NCBI GenBank assembly: GCA_018700655.1 | Contig: JABIUG010000016.1 | Span: 1 to 6,873 of the forward strand | Length of the DNA stretch: 6,873 nucleotides | Reading direction: 5' to 3' | Origin: Rhodospirillaceae bacterium | GTDB taxonomy: Bacteria > Pseudomonadota > Alphaproteobacteria > SP197 | Shown: piece after piece, positions 1-5,205 of the stretch | Layout: the number at the start of each line of letters is the position of its first letter | Numbering within the stretch: the stretch's first letter is position 1 | The notes under the pieces: generated by a model | Database searches by the model: none | What the model was told of the DNA's origin: nothing | What the model saw: the letters and a program-made list of their open reading frames with translations, nothing else | Translations under genes and position numbers: made by a program

Positions 1-1
1 G

Positions 2-1450
2 CGCAAGGGCACCGGTACCGACGGCTGTGACGCGATCGATCCCGCGACCGAGGAAGTCAACGGCCAGCTAACTTTCGCCAGCACAGCCGAGGTGGATGAA
101 GCGGTTGGCGTCGCCAAAAGGGCGCAGAAGGAATGGAGCCGCATCAACGAAGCGACGCGGGCCGAAGAACTGCACGAGGTCGCGCGCCGTCTCCGCGAGG
201 CGATGCCCATGCTGGCCGAAGCCGCAACGCGCGAGATGGGCAAACCCTTCAAGGAATCCGCCAACGAGGTGTGGTGGGCTGCCAGCGCCTTTGATTACTA
301 CGCCGAGATCGCCCGCCACGAGGCCGGCAGGGTGGTCGGCCCCAATGTCGATGGCGACCTGCATGTCGTCACCAAACATCCCCTGGGCGTGGTCGGGGTC
401 ATCCTGCCCTACAATTTCCCCTTCGTGCTGTTCGGCTGGGAGGCCAGCGCTGCACTGGCTGCCGGCAATGCGGTCATCATGAAACCCTCGGAATTGTGCA
501 GTTTCTCGTCACTGGTGTTGATGGAGTGTTTCGACCACCTGCCCAAAGGCCTGATGCAGTGCATCCCGGGTGCACTTGAGACCGGCAAGGCGCTGGTCGG
601 TCACAAGGGTGTTGATGGTATCGCCTTCACGGGTTCGGTTCCCGGTGGGCAGGCTGTGGCCCGGACCTGTGCCGATACCTTCAAGCGTGCCCTGATTGAA
701 GCCAGCGGCAATGATGCGTTCATGGTCATGCCGTCGGCCAGGATGTCGGTTGCAAGCCAGGCCGCCGTGTTCGCCTCCTTTGCCAATTGCGGTCAGGTCT
801 GCACCTCGGCCGAACGGCTCTACATCCATGACGACGTCCACGACCAGTTTGTCGAGGAGGTCACGCAGCTTGCCTCCAGGCTTCGGATCGGCAACGGACT
901 CGACAAGGTCGACCTGGGGCCGATGGCGGCACAGCGCGAACGCGATCGATTTGAAGGTGTTCTGGCCCATGCCGTCGACCAGGGTGCCAAGGTTGCACTT
1001 GGCGGCAGTCGGCCCGACGGCTTCAACAGAGGTTTCTTCCACAGCCCCACGATTCTGACCGGCTGCACCCCCGACATGGACATCATGAACAACGAGAGCT
1101 TCGGCCCGGTTATGCCGATCTGCCGCGTCGGCAGCTTTGATGAGGCCATGGACCTTGCCAACAACTCGGACTACGGCCTGGGTGGTTGTGTCTTCACCAA
1201 CGACTTTACCGAGATCATGCGCTCGATGAACGAGCTTGAAGTCGGCACAACCTGGATCAACGCCTCGGCGCTGGTCGACAACGATGCCGGGCCGTTCGGT
1301 GGGCGCAAGCTCTCAGGCACCGGTCGCCAGCTTGGATCGGAAGGGATCGATCAGTTCCGGCACACGAAACTCACCATGATCGATCACGAGAACAAGCCTG
1401 CAGATTTCTGGTGGTTTCCCTACCATGATGAAGAGGCCTATCAGGGCTAA
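2..1450 (+). CDS. NAD(P)-dependent aldehyde dehydrogenase, 5'-truncated by the window edge
   Basis: Oxidises an aldehyde to the carboxylic acid with NAD(P)+; cytoplasmic. The reading frame is open from base 2 to the TAA at 1448-1450 (482 codons). Its first residues (RKGTGTDG..DPATEEV) are the usual ALDH N-terminal 'NPATGEV' strand, so the true start is off the window and the GTG at 92 is internal. In this partial numbering: Rossmann/active-site Asn138 in LPYNFPF, cofactor Lys161 in MKPSE, GSVPGG at 211-216, general-base Glu233 in IEASGND, catalytic Cys267 in NCGQVCTSAE (codon 800-802), and Glu365 in NNESFGPV. All key catalytic residues are present, so it should be active. The Glu motif reads EASG rather than the common ELGG. 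It converges on the SDR gene, their stop codons overlapping at 1447-1450. Substrate is unknown; succinate-semialdehyde, lactaldehyde and betaine-aldehyde type enzymes are all possible. The adjacent alcohol dehydrogenase suggests it takes that product. Confidence 0.95.
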   Translation, partial: RKGTGTDGCDAIDPATEEVNGQLTFASTAEVDEAVGVAKRAQKEWSRINEATRAEELHEVARRLREAMPMLAEAATREMGKPFKESANEVWWAASAFDYYAEIARHEAGRVVGPNVDGDLHVVTKHPLGVVGVILPYNFPFVLFGWEASAALAAGNAVIMKPSELCSFSSLVLMECFDHLPKGLMQCIPGALETGKALVGHKGVDGIAFTGSVPGGQAVARTCADTFKRALIEASGNDAFMVMPSARMSVASQAAVFASFANCGQVCTSAERLYIHDDVHDQFVEEVTQLASRLRIGNGLDKVDLGPMAAQRERDRFEGVLAHAVDQGAKVALGGSRPDGFNRGFFHSPTILTGCTPDMDIMNNESFGPVMPICRVGSFDEAMDLANNSDYGLGGCVFTNDFTEIMRSMNELEVGTTWINASALVDNDAGPFGGRKLSGTGRQLGSEGIDQFRHTKLTMIDHENKPADFWWFPYHDEEAYQG

Positions 1451-2268
1451 CGCCCAAAGAAGGCCTCCGCGGACTGGTCCGCGGGGACATCGACCAGATC
1501 GAAATGCAGCGAAACCTCGCTGCCACCGTCGACCCCGATGTCTGTGCCGTTGAGCCATGCCGCATCGTCGCTGAGGCCAAAGGCGATCACCTTGGCGATA
1601 TCCTCAGGTGCGCCGTTGCGCCCGCCCGACTGTGCCTTGAGGCGGTCGAGAATGTCTTCGCCCATGGTGTTGTAGAAATCAGCCAGGATCGGCGTCTCCA
1701 CAGCGCCGGGGCTGACCGATAGCGAGCGTAAACCGTGGGGCCGCGCCAGCATCGAAAAGGCCATGGCATAGACGATCACGACCTCCTTGGAGAAGTTGTA
1801 GGCGTCCGGCCCCGCCATCGGATGATCTTGCAACCAGGCCAGGCCTTCGTCGAAGCTGCGCTGGCGCAACAGATCCCGCGACAGATCGAGCCGCTCACGC
1901 CAACCGGCGCCTGCGCCTGATGCAACATGAACGATCGCGCTGCCGGCCTGCAGGCGCGGCAGCAGGGCTTCGGTCACATGGCGCAGGCCGAGTACATTGA
2001 TCTTCATGACGGTTTCGCCGTCGAGACTGCCCGGCACGCCGGCGACATTGGCGAGCCCGTGGAGCGGTTGGTCCAACCCGGCCAGGGCCGCATCGATTGA
2101 AGCGGGGTCCGAGAGGTCGCAGGCGCGGAAGTCAGCGAGGCCGTCGCCGTTGCCCTTGATGTCCAGTCCAATGACTAACGCGCCGCGTTCTGCCAGAAGG
2201 GCGGCAGTCGCGGCGCCGATACCTGAAGAGGTGCCGGTCACGACGATGGTCTTGCCGTTGAAACTCAT
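1447..2268 (-). CDS. Short-chain dehydrogenase/reductase, HsdA/CalA-like (3-alpha-hydroxysteroid or coniferyl-alcohol dehydrogenase type)
   Basis: A 273-residue classical SDR, expected to interconvert an alcohol and a carbonyl with NAD(H); cytoplasmic. Seen: cofactor motif TGTSSGIG (11-18), Asp36 at the end of the second strand (favours NAD over NADP), NVAG (74-77), Asn91, catalytic Ser117, Tyr157 and Lys161 (YNFSK), and SPGAVETP (186-193). The Ser-to-Tyr distance is about 40 residues instead of the usual 12-14. That insertion, together with the N-terminal half, is what I know from Comamonas 3-alpha-hydroxysteroid dehydrogenase and Pseudomonas coniferyl-alcohol dehydrogenase. The ATG (2268-2266) overlaps the P450 stop as ATGA, and no strong Shine-Dalgarno precedes it, so translation is probably coupled to the P450. 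The likely role is oxidation of the P450 product or a related alcohol. The exact substrate cannot be read from the sequence. Confidence 0.93.
   Translation of the reverse strand: MSFNGKTIVVTGTSSGIGAATAALLAERGALVIGLDIKGNGDGLADFRACDLSDPASIDAALAGLDQPLHGLANVAGVPGSLDGETVMKINVLGLRHVTEALLPRLQAGSAIVHVASGAGAGWRERLDLSRDLLRQRSFDEGLAWLQDHPMAGPDAYNFSKEVVIVYAMAFSMLARPHGLRSLSVSPGAVETPILADFYNTMGEDILDRLKAQSGGRNGAPEDIAKVIAFGLSDDAAWLNGTDIGVDGGSEVSLHFDLVDVPADQSAEAFFGR
1465..1486. other. GC-rich hairpin just beyond the aldehyde dehydrogenase stop, inside the SDR 3' end
   Basis: CCGCGGAC (1467-1474) and GTCCGCGG (1477-1484) are perfect inverted repeats two bases apart, realistically a 7-bp stem with loop CTGG, extendable by a T-G and a C-G pair outward. 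It lies 15 bases after the plus-strand stop and within the last codons of the minus-strand SDR. No T-run follows on the plus strand, so it is not a canonical intrinsic terminator. It could stabilise or roughly define the aldehyde dehydrogenase mRNA 3' end. It may also be just GC-rich coding sequence. Confidence 0.4.
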
Positions 2269-3488
2269 GCGTTCATCTTCACGGGCGTGAAGCTGCAGGG
2301 CAGGCTTCTCATGCCGTTGATGAAAAGACCATTGATCTCCTGCATGCCGTCGAGATCGATCTCCAGGTCAGGCAGAGTTTCAAAGAGGGTCTTGAAGAAG
2401 TGGTACATCTCGCGCCGTGCCAGATGCATGCCAAGACAATGGTGCACGCCTCCGCCACCATAGCCGACGTGATCGTTGGGCGTTCGGCGGATGTCGAAGC
2501 GGTCGGGGTCGGCAAACACGGCCTCGTCACGGTTGGCCGAGTTGTACCAGAAGACGACCTGTTCACCCGCCGCGATGCTTTGTCCGGCAATCTCAGTATC
2601 GACCCCCACGGTGCGCCCGAAATGCACGACCGGGGTGGCATAACGCACGATCTCCTCCAGGGCGGTCGCGACGAGGCCGTCATAGTCCTTGCGCCAATCT
2701 GCCCATTGATCTGGATGTTCGGCGAGAAACCGCATGCCCTGTGCGATCGAACTTGCCGTGGTTTCGATACCGGCGGTAATCAGCAACTGGAAATAGACGC
2801 CGATGTCGTGGTCGGTCAGGTGTTCGCTCTCAACCTCGGCGGTGACCATGGCGCTCATGAGATCGTCGCCAGGCGCCTTTCGACGCTCACGTCCCAGGGC
2901 TTCGCCATAGGCATTGAGGGCGTAGAACGCTTGAAGGGCGTCGGTTGCATCTCCGACACTTTCATCGCCGTAACCCAGAGCCTGAAGAGTCAGGCGCGCC
3001 AGCTCGTCGCGGTCGCTTTCGGGGACCGAGAGCATGTCGCAAATCACCTTCATGGGCATGCGGTTGGCGACATCGGATGCGAAATCACAAGTGCCTTGCT
3101 CACTGATCGCGCCAACGACGGAACTGGCACTTGCCTCCATTTCGGATTCCAGGTTCCTGAGCAGGCGCGGTGTGAAAATCTTCACGACGATGCGGCGCAG
3201 GCGTGGATGGATCGGAGCATCGCGGTTCAGCATGCCGCCTATGTCGTAGGCACTTGCGGGGTCATCAATAGCCATTCCGGTGCCCTGACCCGAGAGGTAG
3301 AGCTTGGCGTTCTTCGTCACGGCAACCGTGTCGGCGTGGCGGGTGAGGGACCAGTACTGTTTGTCGCGGCCGGGTATGCTCTGACGCGCGACGGGACACT
3401 CGCTGCGAAATCGTTTGAACACTTCCAGCTTGTCCGGCCGTTTCCAAAACGAAGGCTCGGCAAGGCAGATGTCGCTGAGCTCTTCCAT
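2265..3488 (-). CDS. Cytochrome P450 monooxygenase (soluble bacterial class, CYP125/CYP142-like features)
   Basis: Haem-thiolate monooxygenase inserting one oxygen atom into a hydrophobic substrate; soluble, needs an external ferredoxin and reductase that are not in the window. With the start at 3488 it has 407 residues, typical for the family. Motifs: C-helix APIHPRLRR (His94, Arg98, haem propionates), I-helix AGIETT (239-244, Glu replacing the common Asp before Thr), ExxR Glu279-Arg282, and haem loop YGGGGVHHCLG with ligand Cys351. WYNSANRDEAVF and the C-terminal LFINGMRSLP resemble steroid/terpenoid P450s such as CYP125, CYP142 and CYP124. The frame is open upstream to an alternative start at 3614 (42 more residues), but that would run through the end of the channel gene and adds non-P450-like sequence. 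The ATG at 3488, 4 bases after the channel stop, is preferred although its ribosome site is weak. The stop overlaps the SDR start (ATGA). Confidence 0.95.
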   Translation of the reverse strand: MEELSDICLAEPSFWKRPDKLEVFKRFRSECPVARQSIPGRDKQYWSLTRHADTVAVTKNAKLYLSGQGTGMAIDDPASAYDIGGMLNRDAPIHPRLRRIVVKIFTPRLLRNLESEMEASASSVVGAISEQGTCDFASDVANRMPMKVICDMLSVPESDRDELARLTLQALGYGDESVGDATDALQAFYALNAYGEALGRERRKAPGDDLMSAMVTAEVESEHLTDHDIGVYFQLLITAGIETTASSIAQGMRFLAEHPDQWADWRKDYDGLVATALEEIVRYATPVVHFGRTVGVDTEIAGQSIAAGEQVVFWYNSANRDEAVFADPDRFDIRRTPNDHVGYGGGGVHHCLGMHLARREMYHFFKTLFETLPDLEIDLDGMQEINGLFINGMRSLPCSFTPVKMNA

Positions 3489-3492
3489 ATAC

Positions 3493-4029
3493 TTACAACC
3501 TGAAGAAGTTTCGGATGCGATTGACCAGTGCGCCGGATTCGTCCGCTTTTTGGGTCGCGGCAGCCTGTTGCAGACGGGTGCTGGTTTCTGACTGTCGTTC
3601 GGCAAGCATGGCACCGATGTCCTCGATCAGTTCCGGGTGATTTTGGAACAAGGGTTCGATGTCTTCCTTGGTGATTTCCGCGACAAGCGTATCGACAGCA
3701 GGTGTGACGGTTGCGCCGCGTGGTGCGCCGGTCAGCAGGGACATTTTACCAAACACATGCCCGGCACGCACCTGGCCGACCTGGCTGATTGTGCCGTCTT
3801 CACCCTTGATTGTAACGTCAAGAACGCCTTCCTTGACCACGAACAGGGAACTGCCTGGTTCATCCTGCTGAACGATCGGTTGACCGGCAAGCCGAAGCTG
3901 CTCTCGTGCTTGGGCAGAAAGCCGTGCCAGTTCGTTGTCCGAGAGGCCCTCGAACAGCGCCACCCGGCGAAGCCAACCGGCATTCACATCAAGATTTCCT
4001 GATTGCTGGTGCTGCATGGTGAGATTCAT
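3493..4029 (-). CDS. Cyclic-nucleotide-binding-like (CNMP/Crp-type) domain, C-terminal part of the split channel gene
   Basis: If translated alone, the likely start is the ATG at 4029-4027, which overlaps the TGA of the upstream fragment as ATGA (178 residues, MNLTMQ..). The frame is open further upstream, to a GTG at 4146, and the residues there are MscS tail. The beta-roll is clear: LFEGLSDNELARL, then PGSSLFVVKEGVLDV, then VFGKMSLLTGAPRGATV, then a helical stretch ending NRIRNFFRL. The phosphate-binding cassette is unusual: the ribose-binding Glu of the family (FGE) is Lys (codon 3747-3745), and the Ser/Thr after the Arg is Gly. There is no helix-turn-helix, so this is not a transcription factor. 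A ligand may be altered or absent. TAA at 3495-3493; the P450 begins 4 bases on. Confidence 0.75.
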   Translation of the reverse strand: MNLTMQHQQSGNLDVNAGWLRRVALFEGLSDNELARLSAQAREQLRLAGQPIVQQDEPGSSLFVVKEGVLDVTIKGEDGTISQVGQVRAGHVFGKMSLLTGAPRGATVTPAVDTLVAEITKEDIEPLFQNHPELIEDIGAMLAERQSETSTRLQQAAATQKADESGALVNRIRNFFRL

Positions 4030-4901
4030 GCGAGGCTGGGCAATATCGATATTGGCATAGAACAGGTTGCGTAAGACCGCGCGATGAATACGCGTCTGAT
4101 CGGCCACTGCATGGGGTAGTTGGGCACGCCGTAATAGAGCGACCACTCGACGCCATCACCAGACAGTCCTTTGATAGAGACAGTAGGCTTGATCGGAAGA
4201 TTGGCAGATTCAGGCACTTCCTCAAGGGCAGAAAGGAACAGCCGCTCCGCACGATCGGCAGTGACCGAATAGGGTAGTGTGAAGGTGAGGCCTCGATAGA
4301 AGCTCACGTGGGGGCGGTTGAAGTTGATCAGCGTTTCTCCGCCGATCTTGCTATTGGGAATCGCGATGCTGGTGTCCTCAAAACCGATAAGCGTGGTTTT
4401 GCGCCAACCCACTTCTTTGACCTGCCCTTCCAGGCCGTCAGATGTCTTGATCCAGTCGCCGATCTCGAAGGGGCGCTCGAACACCAGGGCAATGCTGTAG
4501 AACACATCGGCAATGACACGTGAGAGCGAAAAGCCCAGGACACCTAAGATGACACTGGATGCGGCAAGCAGGCCGGTGGCCGATTGGCGAAAGACAGTCG
4601 GCAGCGCCAGGGCCAGCGTGAGGATCCAGACAACCAGTGCGACAAAGTTGGACAGAATACGTGGGGGTGGGCTGCCCAGGGCCCGCTCGATAAGGCCGTA
4701 GAGGATGAAGACATCCAACAGGCGGATGATGAGAAATGCTGAAGCCAGCCAGATGAGGAGTTTGGAAACGTGCTCCCGGTCTTTGTAATCGAGATTCAGA
4801 TTTTCGGTAGATAACGCCCAAAGAACATCCTGCGCGATCAGGGCAAACGACACTGCCAGAAGGAGAAGGATCAAAGGAAGAATCAGACGTCGGAAACTCA
4901 T
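4026..4901 (-). CDS. MscS-family mechanosensitive channel, N-terminal part as it reads (C-terminus altered by frameshift)
   Basis: The 291-residue product as the sequence stands. Hydrophobic segments at about 5-29, 47-71 and 84-104 are followed by the glycine/alanine-rich pore helix at about 107-130 (SATGLLAASSVILGVLGFSLS). Then comes the signature ERPFEIGDWIK (142-152), the beta-domain VKEVGWRKT and IPNSKI (181-186), and ..VEWSLYYGVPNYP. Inner membrane; family members gate on membrane tension, and CNMP-tailed members reportedly respond to cyclic nucleotides instead. The last 20 or so residues after RR (270) do not look like MscS and are the out-of-frame read of the conserved helix. Loss of that segment probably harms assembly. 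Start ATG at 4901-4899; the nearest in-frame stop upstream is about 11 codons away, and no strong Shine-Dalgarno is visible. About 60 bases upstream is the leader terminator. Confidence 0.8.
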   Translation of the reverse strand: MSFRRLILPLILLLLAVSFALIAQDVLWALSTENLNLDYKDREHVSKLLIWLASAFLIIRLLDVFILYGLIERALGSPPPRILSNFVALVVWILTLALALPTVFRQSATGLLAASSVILGVLGFSLSRVIADVFYSIALVFERPFEIGDWIKTSDGLEGQVKEVGWRKTTLIGFEDTSIAIPNSKIGGETLINFNRPHVSFYRGLTFTLPYSVTADRAERLFLSALEEVPESANLPIKPTVSIKGLSGDGVEWSLYYGVPNYPMQWPIRRVFIARSYATCSMPISILPSLA

Positions 4902-4963
4902 ATGGAAGGCCGTGCCCCATCTCAGTTGCCATTAGGATAGGCGATCCTGATCCCTTGGTGCCC

Positions 4964-5006
4964 AAAAAACGTAAAAGCCCCGCTCCGGAAGTTCCGAAGC
5001 GGGGCT
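4964..5006 (-). terminator. Strong intrinsic terminator upstream of the channel-P450-SDR unit
   Basis: Arms 4976-4984 (AGCCCCGCT) and 4998-5006 (AGCGGGGCT) form 9 perfect pairs. After one C-A mismatch, CGGA/TTCCG adds 4 more pairs around a 3-base loop. On the minus strand the stem is followed by TTTACGTTTTTT (4975-4964), a usable U-tract; on the plus strand it is not, so it acts on leftward transcription. It would stop transcripts from the leader promoter and any readthrough from the FAD oxidoreductase gene, about 60 bases before the channel start. The two pairs at its base include the last two bases of the short ORF's stop codon (5006-5005), which is what suggests attenuation. Confidence 0.82.
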
Positions 5007-5028
5007 AGATGTGCTCAGGCGGTGCCAT
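5005..5028 (-). CDS. Putative 7-codon leader peptide (MAPPEHI)
   Basis: ATG at 5028-5026 reads Met-Ala-Pro-Pro-Glu-His-Ile then TAG (5007-5005). A consensus AGGAGG lies at the ideal 6-base spacing, and an in-frame TAA sits just upstream, so no longer protein uses this start. The stop codon lies at the foot of the terminator stem. A ribosome paused on the last codons would cover the proximal stem arm. Pro-Pro-Glu is the kind of motif known to slow ribosomes without EF-P. There is no run of a single amino acid as in classic biosynthetic attenuators. I do not recognise the peptide. It may be a regulatory leader ORF, or a chance ATG behind a strong ribosome site. Confidence 0.45.
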   Translation of the reverse strand: MAPPEHI

Positions 5029-5034
5029 GAGTAA

Positions 5035-5040
5035 CCTCCT
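5035..5040 (-). promoter_or_regulatory. Consensus Shine-Dalgarno AGGAGG before the 7-codon ORF
   Basis: Minus strand reads AAAGGAGG then TTACTC then ATG. It is the strongest ribosome-binding site in the window, far better than those of the P450, SDR or channel genes, yet serves only a 7-codon frame. Confidence 0.6.
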
Positions 5041-5052
5041 TTACCAGATATT

Positions 5053-5107
5053 GCGCCCGTGTCGTCCGGCTCTTCGCCGATGGGCTTTCGACGTCTCACG
5101 AGAAACG
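5053..5107 (-). promoter_or_regulatory. Structured 5' leader preceding the 7-codon ORF
   Basis: Two potential RNA hairpins lie between the putative promoter and the ribosome site. The first spans 5092-5107 (minus: CGTTTC, loop TCGT, GAGACG, one G-U pair). The second is nested: GCCC/GGGC (5085-5082 with 5058-5055) enclosing CGGC/GCCG (5079-5076 with 5070-5067) and a 5-base loop. I could not match it to a known riboswitch class. The 304 bases 4902-5205 contain no other plausible gene. Confidence 0.4.
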
Positions 5108-5117
5108 CCATAACGCC

Positions 5118-5145
5118 ATCATGAAAGGCATCATCGGTATGTCAA
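5118..5145 (-). promoter_or_regulatory. Putative sigma70-type promoter for the leader
   Basis: On the minus strand, TTGACA (5145-5140) matches the -35 consensus perfectly. CATGAT (5123-5118) is a 4/6 match to TATAAT at a 16-base spacing. It would start a leader of about 100 bases reading through the 7-codon ORF to the terminator and, if that is bypassed, the channel-P450-SDR genes. The -35 box is one arm of an inverted repeat. Confidence 0.5.
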
Positions 5146-5158
5146 ACAAATTGACATA
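5138..5158. repeat. Inverted repeat TATGTCAA-N5-TTGACATA, candidate operator
   Basis: Perfect 8-base arms (5138-5145 and 5151-5158) around ACAAA. The left arm, read on the minus strand, supplies the TTGACA -35 box. The size and centre fit a homodimeric repressor site (TetR, MarR or GntR type), but no regulator gene is in the window, so the binder is unknown. Confidence 0.6.
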
Positions 5159-5205
5159 TTGTGATTGGAGTTGCTGGGGATCATTCCGGTCCCCGCACCG
5201 GTCGA

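Larger units (their letters stand above)
3493..4901 (-). pseudogene. MscS-type channel with C-terminal cyclic-nucleotide-binding-like domain (bCNG-like), split by a one-base frameshift
   Basis: Read as one gene it encodes about 469 residues: N-terminal membrane helices, MscS pore helix and beta domain, then a CNMP-binding-like domain, the architecture of bacterial cyclic-nucleotide-gated MscS homologues (bCNG). The upstream frame runs well to ..PNYPMQWPIRR (about 4092), then gives unrelated residues and stops at 4026. The frame shifted by one carries the expected continuation IHRAVLRNLFYANIDIAQPR, which matches the end of the MscS beta domain ('..VLR.L..AGI..P.P'), and leads straight into the CNMP domain. 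The break therefore lies within about 4078-4095 and is equivalent to one missing base. I see no obvious slippery heptamer there. It may be a real inactivating mutation, a sequencing or assembly error, or a gene decaying into two. The two halves are listed separately. First gene of the unit that continues into P450 and SDR. Confidence 0.85.

Noticed and set aside
2400..3503. Long 367-codon plus-strand open frame opposite the P450
   Set aside because: Mirror of a G+C-rich gene: the minus strand shows all P450 motifs, and the plus-strand product has no recognisable domain or ribosome site.
3489..3614. 42-residue N-terminal extension of the P450 from an upstream in-frame start at 3614
   Set aside because: It would lie wholly within the last part of the CNMP coding region, and the residues have no P450 character. 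The ATG at 3488 gives the normal family length and operon-like 4-base spacing.
4078..4110. Programmed -1 ribosomal frameshifting joining the channel halves
   Set aside because: The direction would fit, but no X-XXY-YYZ slippery heptamer is visible in the region, so a plain one-base deletion is simpler.
4438..4965. 175-codon minus-strand frame overlapping the channel gene
   Set aside because: Out-of-frame with clear MscS coding, composition like a shifted read, non-ATG start inside the terminator U-tract.
5005..5048. ZTP-type or other known riboswitch, suggested by the CCGCCTGAGCAC stretch
   Set aside because: Only a short resemblance to the conserved CCGCCUGGGC of that class, with no matching 5' domain and no purine or folate gene downstream; the stretch is also the short ORF.
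5186..5201. Hairpin CCGGT/ACCGG right after the FAD oxidoreductase stop as its terminator
   Set aside because: Only 5 base pairs and no T-run follows on the minus strand; the 4964-5006 element is far stronger.
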